A DNA stretch of 64,000 nucleotides from Sphingopyxis sp. FD7. GTDB lineage: Bacteria > Pseudomonadota > Alphaproteobacteria > Sphingomonadales > Sphingomonadaceae. The notes under the pieces were generated by a model. The model ran no database searches, was not told the origin of the DNA, and saw nothing but the letters and a program-made list of their open reading frames with translations. Positions 29,390 to 38,430 of this stretch are shown here, in pieces (within the stretch, counting starts at the first letter, position 1; each line of letters starts with the position of its first letter). The stretch is taken from contig NZ_AP017898.1 of NCBI RefSeq assembly GCF_003609835.1, positions 1,798,001 through 1,862,000 of the forward strand. Reading direction: 5' to 3'. Position numbers and translations under genes: made by a program.

Positions 29390-30364
29390 ATGATAGTGCC
29401 GAACCACGGCCTTCCACCCGCCATGACGCGCAATCTGCGGCTGCCCGCGATCGCGGCGCCGATGTTTCTCGTGTCGGGACCGGAGATGGTGATCGCGGCG
29501 TCGCGCGCCGGGGTGATCGGCAGCTTCCCGGCCCCCAATGCGCGCACCTCGGCCGATCTGGAGGATTGGGTGGGCCGGATCGACGCGGCGCTGTCGAACG
29601 ATCCCGACGCCGCGCCATGGGCGGTCAACCTGGTCGTCCATCCGTCGAACAGCCGCCTGCCCGAAGACCTTGCCTGTGTCGTGCGTCACAAGGTGCCGCT
29701 GGTCATCACCGCGCTGGGCAGCCCGGCGCGGGTCGTCGAGGACATCCACTCCTACGGCGGACTGGTCTTCGCCGACGTCAATTCGGTCGGCTTTGCGCGC
29801 AAGGCCGCCGCTGCCGGGGTCGACGGTCTCGTCCTCGTCGCCGCGGGTGCCGGCGGCCACACCGGCGCAACCGCTGGCTTCGCCTTTGTCGAGGAGGTGC
29901 GGCAGTTCTGGGACGGACCGCTGGTGCTGGGCGGCGCGATCTCGACCGGCCATGCGGTGCGCGCCGCAGAGATTCTCGGCGCCGACCTGGCCTATCTGGG
30001 CACCGCGCTGATCGCCTGCGCCGAGAGCATGGCCGTACCGGGATACAAGGACATGATCGTTGCGGCGGGCGCCGAAGACATCATGCCGTCGAGGGGCATT
30101 ACCGGAGTGACCGCCAACTGGCTGAAACCCAGCCTGATAGCCGCTGGATACGACCCTGCGAACATGCCCGAGGACAAACGCCCGAACTTTTCCGACGCGC
30201 AGGACGACGCCAAGGCATGGAAGAACGTCTGGTCCGCCGGCCAGGGCGTCGGCGCGGTGCGCGCGGTCGAACCCGTCGCCGCAATCGTCGACCGCCTCGT
30301 TTCCGAATATGATGCCGCCGCCGCAAGGCCACGCTTTGCCGCCGCCGAAGGAGCCCTCGCATGA
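29390..30364 (+). CDS. Nitronate monooxygenase-like flavoprotein (2-nitropropane dioxygenase family)
   Basis: 324 residues, preceded by GGGAG. The FMN-binding TIM barrel shows LRLPAIAAPMFLVSGPEMVIAASRAGVIGSFP at the start, GADGLVLV-type strand VDGLVLVAAGAGGHTGATAGFAF (phosphate-binding and the usual catalytic-His region), LGGAISTGHAVRAAEILGADLAYLGTALIA, and the C-terminal WSAGQGVGAV typical of class I enzymes. Family members oxidise nitronates, but many close relatives act on other substrates in catabolic operons. It heads an operon whose genes overlap or nearly touch (ATGA overlap with the carotenoid oxygenase). Its role here is unknown; denitration is not implied by the neighbours. Confidence 0.88.
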   Translation: MIVPNHGLPPAMTRNLRLPAIAAPMFLVSGPEMVIAASRAGVIGSFPAPNARTSADLEDWVGRIDAALSNDPDAAPWAVNLVVHPSNSRLPEDLACVVRHKVPLVITALGSPARVVEDIHSYGGLVFADVNSVGFARKAAAAGVDGLVLVAAGAGGHTGATAGFAFVEEVRQFWDGPLVLGGAISTGHAVRAAEILGADLAYLGTALIACAESMAVPGYKDMIVAAGAEDIMPSRGITGVTANWLKPSLIAAGYDPANMPEDKRPNFSDAQDDAKAWKNVWSAGQGVGAVRAVEPVAAIVDRLVSEYDAAAARPRFAAAEGALA

Positions 30365-31857
30365 CCGCCGAGCTTGTCGAGACGATCGCATCGACGATCC
30401 AGCCGAACGACCATCCCTATATGCAGGGCGCGTGGCGACCCACTTATAATGAATGGAACGCGATCTTCGCCAATGGCGATGCCGAGGTGATCGGCAATAT
30501 CCCGACCGATATCGACGGCGTCTATGTCCGCACCGGCGAGAACCAGATCCACGAACCGATCGGCCGTTATCACCCCTTCGATGGCGACGGCTTCATCCAC
30601 GCCATCAGCTTCAAGAATGGGCGCGCCAGCTATCGCAGCCGCTTCGTGCGGACCAAGGGGTTCGAGGCCGAAAAGGAAGCGGGCCGCTCGCTCTGGGCCG
30701 GCCTCATGGAGCCGCCGCACAAGTCGACGCGCCCCGGCTGGGGCGCGCAGGAGTGGCTCAAGGATTCATCGTCGACCGACGTGGCGATCCATGCGGGCAA
30801 GATCATCTCGACCTTCTACCAGTGCGGCGAGGCCTATCGGCTCGACCCCTTCACCCTCGAACAGTTCGGCACCGAAAGCTGGGTGCCGCTCGACGGCATT
30901 TCGGCGCATTGCAAGGTCGACCTGGCCACCGGCGAACTCATGTTTTTCAATTACTCGAAGCACGCGCCCTATATGCATTATGGCGTCGTCGGCGCGGACA
31001 ACAGGCTGAAGCATTATATCCCCGTGCCGCTCGCCGGCCCGCGGCTGCCGCACGACATGGCCTTCACCGAAAATTACACGATCCTCAACGACATGCCGCT
31101 CTATTGGAACGAAGAGCTGCTGAAAAAGAACCTGCACGTCGTGCAGTTCCATCCCGACCAGAAGACGCGCTTTGCGATCATCCCGCGGCACGGACAGCCT
31201 GAGGATATTCGCTGGTTCGAGGCCGAACCGACCTACACGCTCCACTGGCTCAACGCCTGGGAAGAAGGCGACGAGATCGTCCTCGACGGCTATTATCAGG
31301 AAGAGCCGATGCCGAAATCCTATCCGAATGCGCCCGAAGGGCTCGAGCGGATGATGGCCTATCTCGATCAGGGGCTGCTCAAGCCGCGCCTTCACCGCTG
31401 GCGGTTCAACCTCGAGACCGGCGAAACGAAGGAAGAGCGGCTCGACGATCGCGATCTCGAGTTCGGGATGTTCAACCATCGCTATGCGGGCAAGCCCTAT
31501 CGCTATGCCTATAGCGCGATCCCGGAGCCCGGCTGGTTCCTGTTCCGCGGCCTTGTCAAACACGATCTCGTGAACCGCACGAGCGAGGACTATGAATTCG
31601 GACCCGGCCGCTTCGGCAGCGAGGCGCCCTTTGCGCCGCGGATTAACGCCAAGGACGAGGACGACGGCTATCTCGTCTCCTTCATCGCCGACCTCGAAAC
31701 CGACACCTCTGAATGCGTGCTGATCGACGCCAAAAATATCGCGGCGGGACCGGTGTGCCGGATCATCCTGCCCGAACGCATATGTTCGGGAACGCACAGC
31801 ATCTGGGCGAGCGGCGACGACATCGGCATGGGCGAAAACAGCGTGCTGGCCGCCTGA
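30361..31857 (+). CDS. Carotenoid oxygenase family (CCD / stilbene-cleaving / isoeugenol-type) dioxygenase
   Basis: 498 residues, close to bacterial stilbene oxygenases and isoeugenol monooxygenase in length. The seven-bladed propeller family is recognised by PTDIDGVYVRTGENQIHEP and GRYHPFDGDGFIHAISF. The four iron-binding histidines can be placed in SAHCKVD, LPHDMAFTENY, TLHWLNAWEEGDEIVLDGYYQ and SGTHSIW near the C-terminus. Such enzymes cleave C=C bonds with O2 to give aldehydes or ketones. The substrate could be an apocarotenoid, a stilbene or a phenylpropene; nothing in the sequence decides. It overlaps the NMO-like gene (ATGA) and is one base from the acyl-CoA ligase, so cleavage product and CoA ligation are probably consecutive steps. 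Confidence 0.9.
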   Translation: MTAELVETIASTIQPNDHPYMQGAWRPTYNEWNAIFANGDAEVIGNIPTDIDGVYVRTGENQIHEPIGRYHPFDGDGFIHAISFKNGRASYRSRFVRTKGFEAEKEAGRSLWAGLMEPPHKSTRPGWGAQEWLKDSSSTDVAIHAGKIISTFYQCGEAYRLDPFTLEQFGTESWVPLDGISAHCKVDLATGELMFFNYSKHAPYMHYGVVGADNRLKHYIPVPLAGPRLPHDMAFTENYTILNDMPLYWNEELLKKNLHVVQFHPDQKTRFAIIPRHGQPEDIRWFEAEPTYTLHWLNAWEEGDEIVLDGYYQEEPMPKSYPNAPEGLERMMAYLDQGLLKPRLHRWRFNLETGETKEERLDDRDLEFGMFNHRYAGKPYRYAYSAIPEPGWFLFRGLVKHDLVNRTSEDYEFGPGRFGSEAPFAPRINAKDEDDGYLVSFIADLETDTSECVLIDAKNIAAGPVCRIILPERICSGTHSIWASGDDIGMGENSVLAA

Positions 31858-31858
31858 G

Positions 31859-33592
31859 ATGATCGTCGCGGGAGACGACAAAAGACGACGCTATCGACAA
31901 AGCGGCTGGTGGGGCGACCAGAGCTTTGCCGACCTGTTCGCGGCCAATGCGGCGGCGCATCCGGAACGGCTCGCGCTGGTCGATGCGCCGAACCGCGCGG
32001 ACTTCGCCTTTGGCGCGCCGCAGCGACTGAGCTACGCCGAACTGGCCGCGGAGGTCGACCGACTGGCCGGAGCGCTCGTCGCGGCCGGGATCGGCAAGGA
32101 CGATGTGTTGCTCGTCCAGCTCCCGAATATCAGCGAATTTGTCGCGCTCTATTTCGCCGCAGCAAAGATTGGCGCGATCGTCAGTCCGGCAGCGGTGCAA
32201 TATCGCAGCCATGAACTGAAAGGCATGATCGGTGTCGTCGAACCGAAGGCCTTCGTCTGCGCAACGCAGGTCAAGGGTTGCGACCATGTCGGCGTTGCAC
32301 GGACGTTGCTGGGCGACGTCCGGTTGATGACCTTCGGCCCCGATGCCCCGGCAAATGCGCTCGACCTTTCGACGGCCAGGGACGACCCGCAAGCCCTCGC
32401 CGCGCATATCGCCACATACCCCGTCGATGCCGACGACATCTTCACCATCTGCTGGACCTCGGGCACCACCGGCGTGCCCAAGGGCGTGCCGCGCAGCCAC
32501 AACCACTGGATCGCGGTCGCCGTCGCCGGATATGAGGCAATGAAGGTCGGGCCGGGCGACGTGCTGCTCAACCCCTTTCCGCTCATCAACATGGCGAGCA
32601 TCGGCGGCATTACAATGTGCTGGCTGACCAGCGCGGGAACGATGGTGCTGCACCATCCCTTCGACCCCGGCGTGTATCTGAAGCAGATCGCGACCGAGCG
32701 GCCCAGCCTGACGATCGCCCCGCCCGCGGTGCTCAACATGCTGCTCCAGAATGAGGCTTTGCTCGCGTCGGTCGACCTCTCCAGCCTGCGCGTCATCGCG
32801 TCGGGATCGGCGCCGCTCGCGCCCGCGATGGTGCGCGGCTTTCAGGAAAAGCTCGGCATCATCATCGTCAACGTCTTCGGGTCGAACGAGGGGATGAGCT
32901 TCATCACCGGAGAGGGCGACATGCCCGATCCCGACAAGCGCGCCAGCCTGTTCCCGCGCCGCGGCCAATATCCGCCGCCCTATGGCACGGGCCGCGCCGC
33001 AAACATCGAAAGCCGCCTCGTTTCGCCCGGCGGTGTTGATCCGATCGAGACGGACGGCGTGCCGGGCGAATTGCAGATCCGCGGCCCCAGCCTGTTTGAA
33101 GGCTATCATAACGCCCCCGAACAGACCGCCGCCGCCTTCACCGACGACGGCTGGTTCCGCACCGGCGACCTGTTCGAGATTGTCGAAAATGGCGATTTCT
33201 ATCGTTTCGTCGGACGCTGCAAGGATCTGATAATCCGCGGTGGCGTCAATATATCGCCAGAGGAAATCGACCAGCTGCTCGGCGGTCATCCGTTGCTCGC
33301 CGAGGCCTGCGTCTTTTCGCTCCCCGACCCGACGATGGGCGAGCGGATCGGACTGGCTTATGTCCCGCGCGGCGCCGAAGATGTCAGCCTGTCCGACGTG
33401 ACCGACTATCTGCGCGAAAAGGATCTCGCGGTGTTCAAACTGCCCGAACGCCTGTTTCGCTTCGACGCGCTGCCGCGCAACGTCACGGGCAAGGTGATGC
33501 GCAGCGAAGTGCGCGAAGCGGCGCTCGCCATGGCTGATATGGCTTTGGATCACCCCTCCCCTGAAGGGGAGAGACTTTATGACAAACAATAA
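31859..33592 (+). CDS. AMP-forming acyl-CoA synthetase (ligase)
   Basis: 577 residues. The adenylate-forming family motifs are clear: TWSGTTG-type P-loop as TSGTTGVPKG (about residue 200), the A5-like VFGSNEGMSF, A7/A8 GWFRTGDLFEIVENGDFYRFVGRCKDLIIRGGVNISPEEI, and the catalytic lysine in PRNVTGKVMRSEVR. It activates a carboxylic acid as acyl-AMP and then acyl-CoA. The N-terminal DKRRRYRQSGWWGDQSFADLFAANAAAHPERLAL resembles 2,3-dihydroxybenzoate-AMP ligase or cyclohexanecarboxylate-CoA ligase-type enzymes. In context it would activate the acid derived from the carotenoid-oxygenase product before thiolytic steps by the two thiolases downstream. The specific acid is not known. Confidence 0.9.
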   Translation: MIVAGDDKRRRYRQSGWWGDQSFADLFAANAAAHPERLALVDAPNRADFAFGAPQRLSYAELAAEVDRLAGALVAAGIGKDDVLLVQLPNISEFVALYFAAAKIGAIVSPAAVQYRSHELKGMIGVVEPKAFVCATQVKGCDHVGVARTLLGDVRLMTFGPDAPANALDLSTARDDPQALAAHIATYPVDADDIFTICWTSGTTGVPKGVPRSHNHWIAVAVAGYEAMKVGPGDVLLNPFPLINMASIGGITMCWLTSAGTMVLHHPFDPGVYLKQIATERPSLTIAPPAVLNMLLQNEALLASVDLSSLRVIASGSAPLAPAMVRGFQEKLGIIIVNVFGSNEGMSFITGEGDMPDPDKRASLFPRRGQYPPPYGTGRAANIESRLVSPGGVDPIETDGVPGELQIRGPSLFEGYHNAPEQTAAAFTDDGWFRTGDLFEIVENGDFYRFVGRCKDLIIRGGVNISPEEIDQLLGGHPLLAEACVFSLPDPTMGERIGLAYVPRGAEDVSLSDVTDYLREKDLAVFKLPERLFRFDALPRNVTGKVMRSEVREAALAMADMALDHPSPEGERLYDKQ

Positions 33593-33603
33593 GGAAGCCT
33601 GAC

Positions 33604-34833
33604 ATGGCGAAAGACGTGTTCATCCTCGGCGGCGCACAGACCGACTTTGCGCGCAATATGGAGCGCGAGGGCCGCGGGCTGTTCGAATTGTTCCGCGACG
33701 TTGCCGAGACGGCGTTCGCCGCGACGGACATCGAGCCCAAGGAAGTCGAAACCGCGCATGTCGGCAATTTCGTCGGCGAGCTGTTCGCGGGGCAAGGCCA
33801 GCTCGGCGGTTTCTTCGGCCACGTCCACCCCGACCTCGCGGGCATTCCGGCATCGCGCCACGAAGCCGCCTGCGCCTCGGGCAGCATCGCGATCCTTGCC
33901 GCCGCGGCCGAGATCGAGGCCGAGCGCTATGGGCTCGCGCTGGTGCTTGGCATCGAGCTGATGCGCAACGTCCCAGGCCAGCGCGCCGCCGAATATCTCG
34001 GCGCCGCCGCCTGGGCAGGTCGCGAAGCGCAGGAGGCGCGCTACCTCTGGCCCTGGATGTTCGCGCGCGTTGCCGAGGAATATGAGGAACGTTTCGGACT
34101 CGACCGCGCGCATCTGCGCGGCATCTCCGCCAACAATTTCGCCAATGCCAAGAAGAATCCCTATTCGCAGACGCGCGGCTGGGCGATCACCGACGAGCAT
34201 CTCGGCGAGAATGACGAGGTCAATCCGCTGATCGAGGGGAGCCTGCGCAAATCCGATTGCGGGCAGGTCACCGACGGCGCCGCGGCGATTTTCCTCGCGT
34301 CGCGCGAAGTTGCCGAAAGTTACGCGCAGCGTCGCGGGATTTCGATCGACAGCATTCCGCGCATCAAGGGCTGGGGTCATGCCACCGCCCCCCTGCTCTA
34401 TTCGACCAAGGTCGCCGAGAGCAGAGGTCAAGACTTTGTTTTTCCAAGCGTTCGCAAGGCAATGATGGATGCGCTGCGCCGCGCCGAGATGCCCGACATC
34501 TATGCGTGCGACGGGGTCGAGGTGCATGATTGCTTCTCGATCACCGAATATATGGCGATCGACCATTTCGGGATCACCAGACCGGGTGAAAGCTGGCGCG
34601 CCATCGAGGACGGGACGATTGCGCTCGGCGGGAAGCTGCCGGTCAACCCGTCCGGGGGGCTGATCGGGCTGGGGCATCCGGTGGGCGCCACCGGGGTACG
34701 GATGCTGCTCGACAGCTGGCGGCAAGTCACCGGGAACGCAGGCGATTACCAGGTCGCAGGGGCACGCAACTTCGCCACCTTCAACGTCGGCGGCAGCGCG
34801 ACCACGGCGGTCAGCTTCGTCGTCGGCATCTGA
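33604..34833 (+). CDS. SCP-x-type thiolase / acetyl-CoA acetyltransferase
   Basis: 409 residues. The nucleophilic cysteine is in HEAACASGSIAIL, and the catalytic histidine block is GGLIGLGHPVGATG. The motif CDGVEVHDCFSITEYM is typical of the SCP-x/lipid-transfer thiolase subgroup, where HDCF replaces the NEAF of classical thiolases. These enzymes act on branched or sterol-side-chain beta-ketoacyl-CoAs. It lies 11 bases behind the ligase gene and one base ahead of a second thiolase gene, so the two thiolases may form a hetero-oligomer or act in succession. Gene length and motifs are intact. Confidence 0.9.
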   Translation: MAKDVFILGGAQTDFARNMEREGRGLFELFRDVAETAFAATDIEPKEVETAHVGNFVGELFAGQGQLGGFFGHVHPDLAGIPASRHEAACASGSIAILAAAAEIEAERYGLALVLGIELMRNVPGQRAAEYLGAAAWAGREAQEARYLWPWMFARVAEEYEERFGLDRAHLRGISANNFANAKKNPYSQTRGWAITDEHLGENDEVNPLIEGSLRKSDCGQVTDGAAAIFLASREVAESYAQRRGISIDSIPRIKGWGHATAPLLYSTKVAESRGQDFVFPSVRKAMMDALRRAEMPDIYACDGVEVHDCFSITEYMAIDHFGITRPGESWRAIEDGTIALGGKLPVNPSGGLIGLGHPVGATGVRMLLDSWRQVTGNAGDYQVAGARNFATFNVGGSATTAVSFVVGI

Positions 34834-34834
34834 T

Positions 34835-35998
34835 GTGACCGACGTATTTCTCTATGACGCCGTGCGCACGCCGCGCGGCAAGGCGCGGCCCGACGGCGGC
34901 CTCGCCGGACTGACCCCGCAGGAATTGGTGCGCCAGCAGGCGGCGGCGCTCGCAGCGCGATGCGGTGAGGCCGCAGCAAACCCCGACGCGCTGATCCTCG
35001 GCTGCGTGACACAGACCGGCGCGCAGGGCGGGCATATCGCGCTCGTCGCAAAGCTCCACGCCGGCCTACCCGACACCACCGCGGCGCACAGCCTCAACAA
35101 TTATTGCGCTTCGGGGCTTTCGGCGATCGGCCAGGCCGTAGCAAAGATCGCAAGCGGCGAGATCGAGGTGGCGCTTGCGGGGGGCGTCGAATCGATGAGT
35201 GCGGTGCCCTTTTTGAGCGATCGCGCGGGCTTCTACATCAATGACGAACTGCCACCACGCGCGCGCTTCGTGCCGCCGGTGCTCGGCGCCGACCGGCTCG
35301 CGCGCGCCGAAGGCATCACGCGCGCCGATCTCGACGCTGTTGCCCTCGCCTCGCAGCGCAAGGCGGCAACGGCCGAAGGCGACGCGGCGTTTCAAAAATC
35401 GCGGATAACGACCGGCGCGCTGGCGGGTGAGGAATGTATCCGGCCGCAGACGAGCGCCGAATCGCTCGCGGCCATGCCCGCGGCCTTCGGCGACTTGCAG
35501 GCGCAATATGCCGGTGCGCTGGAAGGTGAGTCCTTCGCCCCGCTGCACAGCATGGCCCACGCACCGCCAATCTGCGACGGCGCGGGGCTGGCGCTCGTCG
35601 GCGCCGCCGGGCTTGTCCCCCCGCCCCGCGCGCGCATCGTCGCCTTTGCTGAAAGCGGCGGCGATCCCGTGGCGTCACTCACCGCCGGCTTTGCCGCGAT
35701 GGACAAGGTGCTGGCGCGCGCCGGGCTGACACTCGACGACATGGATCGCATCGAGTTTATGGAAGCGTTCGCCGTGACGATCGCCCAGTTCCTGCGCGAC
35801 CGCGACGCCGATCCGGCGCGCGTCAATGTATCGGGCGGACATCTGGCCAAGGGTCACCCGATGGGCGCGAGCGGCGCAATCCTGGCCTCGACCCTCCTCG
35901 ACGCGCTCGATGCGTGCGCGGGCCGATACGGGCTGGTTGTGCTGACCGGCGCGATGGGAGTTGGCGCGGCGATGGTGGTGGAGCGGGTGGAAAGCTGA
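34835..35998 (+). CDS. Thiolase-family protein lacking the C-terminal catalytic cysteine
   Basis: 387 residues from GTG 34835. The first half is normal for thiolase I/II: VRTPRGKARPDGGLAGLTP, the nucleophile loop LNNYCASGLSAIGQA (cysteine near 91), and GGVESMS. Two usual active-site positions differ: the NEAF(A) motif reads MEAFA (M309), and the C-terminal CxG block reads LTGAMGVG, placing threonine (T371) where the second catalytic cysteine normally sits. The histidine block GGHLAKGHPMGASGA is present. Without the second cysteine the Claisen chemistry should be impaired, so it may be a partner subunit of the SCP-x thiolase or catalyse a different acyl transfer. A hairpin follows the stop, ending the operon. 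Confidence 0.85.
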   Translation: MTDVFLYDAVRTPRGKARPDGGLAGLTPQELVRQQAAALAARCGEAAANPDALILGCVTQTGAQGGHIALVAKLHAGLPDTTAAHSLNNYCASGLSAIGQAVAKIASGEIEVALAGGVESMSAVPFLSDRAGFYINDELPPRARFVPPVLGADRLARAEGITRADLDAVALASQRKAATAEGDAAFQKSRITTGALAGEECIRPQTSAESLAAMPAAFGDLQAQYAGALEGESFAPLHSMAHAPPICDGAGLALVGAAGLVPPPRARIVAFAESGGDPVASLTAGFAAMDKVLARAGLTLDDMDRIEFMEAFAVTIAQFLRDRDADPARVNVSGGHLAKGHPMGASGAILASTLLDALDACAGRYGLVVLTGAMGVGAAMVVERVES

Positions 35999-36010
35999 TC
36001 TGGACGCTGT

Positions 36011-36042
36011 TTCGTCATCCCGGCGAAGGTCGGGATGACGAA
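36011..36042 (+). terminator. Hairpin after the thiolase operon (REP half-unit)
   Basis: TTCGTCATCCCG-GCGAAGGT-CGGGATGACGAA, 12-base perfect arms, 12 bases after the thiolase stop. It is one half of the CGTCATCCCGGCGAAGG repeat family seen complete at 48203 and 53272. It is followed by AAAAG rather than a U-tract on the + strand, so termination efficiency is uncertain. Confidence 0.5.
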
Positions 36043-36159
36043 AAGAAGATGGGCCGCGCAGCCAGAAGGCCGGGACTGCCCCACAACAATTCTCGATTGC
36101 ACCCGCGCCGCATTCCGCTAAGGGCGGCGCGTGCGGGGCTTGCCCCGCGCATGATCGCG

Positions 36160-36350
36160 CCGGTGCCCGAAAGGGCTTAATAGGGAACGCGGTGGGCGCG
36201 CCGGAAGGCGCACCGCAACCGAGGCTGTCCCTGCAACTGTAAGCGGCGAGCGCGATGCACCGTTCGGGCCCAAGGCCCGGACAGCCACTGGGGCAACTCG
36301 GGAAGGCGTGCATCAAGCCCTGACCCGCGAGCCAGGAGACCTGCCGGCGT
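36160..36350 (+). ncRNA. Cobalamin riboswitch controlling btuB
   Basis: All hallmark blocks occur in order: GGTGCCCGAAAGGGC then TTAATAGGGAACGCGGTG, CCTGCAACTGTAAGCGGCGA, GCCACTGG, GGGAAGGCG and the B12 box GAGCCAGGAGACCTGCC (about 36330-36345). Adenosylcobalamin-type riboswitches of this kind lower expression of B12 uptake genes when the vitamin is plentiful. A further leader of about 190 bases (36351-36539) separates it from the btuB start and contains no convincing gene; just before the ATG, GGGAG can pair with the adjacent CTCCC and so might hide the ribosome-binding site. A stem GCGGGGC-TT-GCCCCGC precedes the riboswitch at 36133-36148. Confidence 0.95.
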
Positions 36351-36539
36351 GGGTCGCTCACTGCCATGGTCCAGGGAAAGGCCGCGGCACGGAGACATCC
36401 GTCGAGCGACGACCAAGCGGCTGGAGCCGCTTCGATACCGGCGTCGCGGGACTTTACGCCGCTTGCGACAAAGGCATCGGTCGATCGCAGCCGCGTTTCG
36501 ACAGGCTCCGCCTTCGTTGCCGGCGTGCGGGAGTCTCCC

Positions 36540-38393
36540 ATGTTGAAATATTCGAGCATTTCTCTTTTCGCCCTTGTCGCCGCGACACCGGTCGCGGCGC
36601 AGGAAAACTCCGGTTCGGACGACATCGTCGTTACGGCTTCGGGCATCGAGCAATCACGCGACGAGGTCGGCCAGGCGATCACCGTGATCGACGCCGACAC
36701 GATCGAAACGCGCCAGACGATCGACATCGTCGACCTGCTCGCGACGACGCCCGGCATTCGCTTCAACCGCACCGGCACCACCGGCTCGGTGACCGGCGTG
36801 TCGATCCGCGGCGCCGAAACAACGCAGACGCTGGTTCTCATCGACGGAGTCAAGGTCAACGATCCCAGCGGCATCGGCGACGGTTATGATTTCGGCCATC
36901 TGCTGACCGGCAATATCCGCCGTATCGAAGTGCTGCGCGGATCGAACTCGGTCGTGCATGGCAGCCAGGCGATCGGCGGCGTGGTCAACCTGATGACCGC
37001 GACACCCGCCGGGGGCTTTGCCGCCGGGGCGTCGGCCGAATATGGCTATAGCGACACCGTGAATGCAAAGGCCGATGTATCGGGCACGGCGGGGTCGGTC
37101 TCGGGCGGTGTCGGCGCGGCTTATTTCCGCACCGACGGCATTTCGTCGGCGGCGGTCGGCACCGAGCGCGACGGATATGAAAATATCGCGGCCAATGCGC
37201 GGCTGAAAATTGCGTTCAGCGATGCGCTGAGCCTTGATCTGCGCGGCTATTACATCAACGCCGACCTCGATTATGACAGCTTTTTCGGCGCGCCCGCCGA
37301 CAGCGCCGACGTCGCCAAGCTCGACCAATATGTCGGCTATGCCGGGCTCAACCTCGGCCTCTTCGACGGCCGCTTCACCAGCCGCGCCGCAGTGACGTGG
37401 ATGCGCAACGAGCGCGACTATTTCTTCGTCCGCGGCACCGCCCCCGACTATGGCTATAAGGGCACCAACCTGCGCTTTGAATATCAGGGGGTCGTGACGC
37501 CGGTGGAAACCGCGAAGCTGGTGTTCGGTTACGAGCATGAGCGCCCCGATTATGATTTCTTCGGCTTTGGTTCGGCCGCCAGCCAGCGCGCCAATATCGA
37601 CAGCGTCTATGCACTGGGCATCGTCCAGCCGGTCACCGGCCTGTCGCTGTCGGGCGGCGTGCGCCACGACGATCACAGCCAGTTCGGCGGCGCGACGACC
37701 CTTGGCGCCAACGCCAATTATTCGCCCAACGGCGGCGTCACCAATGTCCGCCTGAGCTATGGCGAAGGGTTCAAGGCGCCGTCGCTCTATCAGCTCTACG
37801 ACAGCTTCAGCGGCAATGCCGCGCTGCGCCCCGAACGGTCGAAAAGCTATGACGTCGGCATCGACCAGAGCCTCGCCGACGGCCGCGCGCTGGTTTCGCT
37901 CACCGCTTTCCTGCGCAACACGACCGACCAGATCAACTTTGACAATTCGACCTTCACTTATGGCAATATCGACCGCACGCGCGCCAAGGGGGTCGAGGCG
38001 ACGCTGGCGCTGAAACCCGTCGATGCGCTGAACGTCGTCGCCTCATACAGCTATATCGACGCCCGCGACCGTTCGGGGCGGCCCGCCTTCGACGGCAAGC
38101 GGCTGCCGCGCCGCGCCGCCCATGCGATCAGCCTGTCGGCCGATTATGACTGGTCGTTCGGCCTGTCGACCGGCGCGACGATCACGATGGTCGGCGACAG
38201 TTTCGACAATGCGGCGAACACGGTGCGGCTCGACGGCTATGTGATCGCCGGGGTGCGCGCGTCCTTTGCGGTCACCGAGCGGATCGAAGTCTATGGCCGC
38301 GTCGATAATCTGTTCGACGCCGATTATGCGACCGCATTCAACTATGGCACCTATGGCCGCACCGCCTATGGCGGGGTGCGAGCGCGGTTCTGA
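36540..38393 (+). CDS. btuB: TonB-dependent cobalamin receptor
   Basis: 617 residues from ATG 36540 (signal MLKYSSISLFALVAATPVAAQ, preceded by GGGAG). The frame is open upstream into the leader but that stretch is not protein-like. The Ton box region DDIVVTASGIEQSRDEVGQAITVID matches BtuB-type receptors, followed by plug blocks IDIVDLLATTPGIRFNRTG, VSIRGAETTQTLVLIDGVKVNDPSG and RIEVLRGSNSVVHGSQAIGGVVNL. The barrel ends GRTAYGGVRARF. It transports vitamin B12 across the outer membrane. The upstream cobalamin riboswitch and the btuF-btuC-btuD genes behind it make the assignment firm. Confidence 0.95.
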   Translation: MLKYSSISLFALVAATPVAAQENSGSDDIVVTASGIEQSRDEVGQAITVIDADTIETRQTIDIVDLLATTPGIRFNRTGTTGSVTGVSIRGAETTQTLVLIDGVKVNDPSGIGDGYDFGHLLTGNIRRIEVLRGSNSVVHGSQAIGGVVNLMTATPAGGFAAGASAEYGYSDTVNAKADVSGTAGSVSGGVGAAYFRTDGISSAAVGTERDGYENIAANARLKIAFSDALSLDLRGYYINADLDYDSFFGAPADSADVAKLDQYVGYAGLNLGLFDGRFTSRAAVTWMRNERDYFFVRGTAPDYGYKGTNLRFEYQGVVTPVETAKLVFGYEHERPDYDFFGFGSAASQRANIDSVYALGIVQPVTGLSLSGGVRHDDHSQFGGATTLGANANYSPNGGVTNVRLSYGEGFKAPSLYQLYDSFSGNAALRPERSKSYDVGIDQSLADGRALVSLTAFLRNTTDQINFDNSTFTYGNIDRTRAKGVEATLALKPVDALNVVASYSYIDARDRSGRPAFDGKRLPRRAAHAISLSADYDWSFGLSTGATITMVGDSFDNAANTVRLDGYVIAGVRASFAVTERIEVYGRVDNLFDADYATAFNYGTYGRTAYGGVRARF

Positions 38394-38430
38394 CGGCGCG
38401 GCGGGAGGTGAGCATGGTCGGGATGGCGGC

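Noticed and set aside
29390-30364. Assigning denitration of nitroalkanes to the NMO-like gene
   Set aside because: The family is broad and the neighbours concern C=C cleavage and CoA thioesters, so the family name is kept without the reaction.
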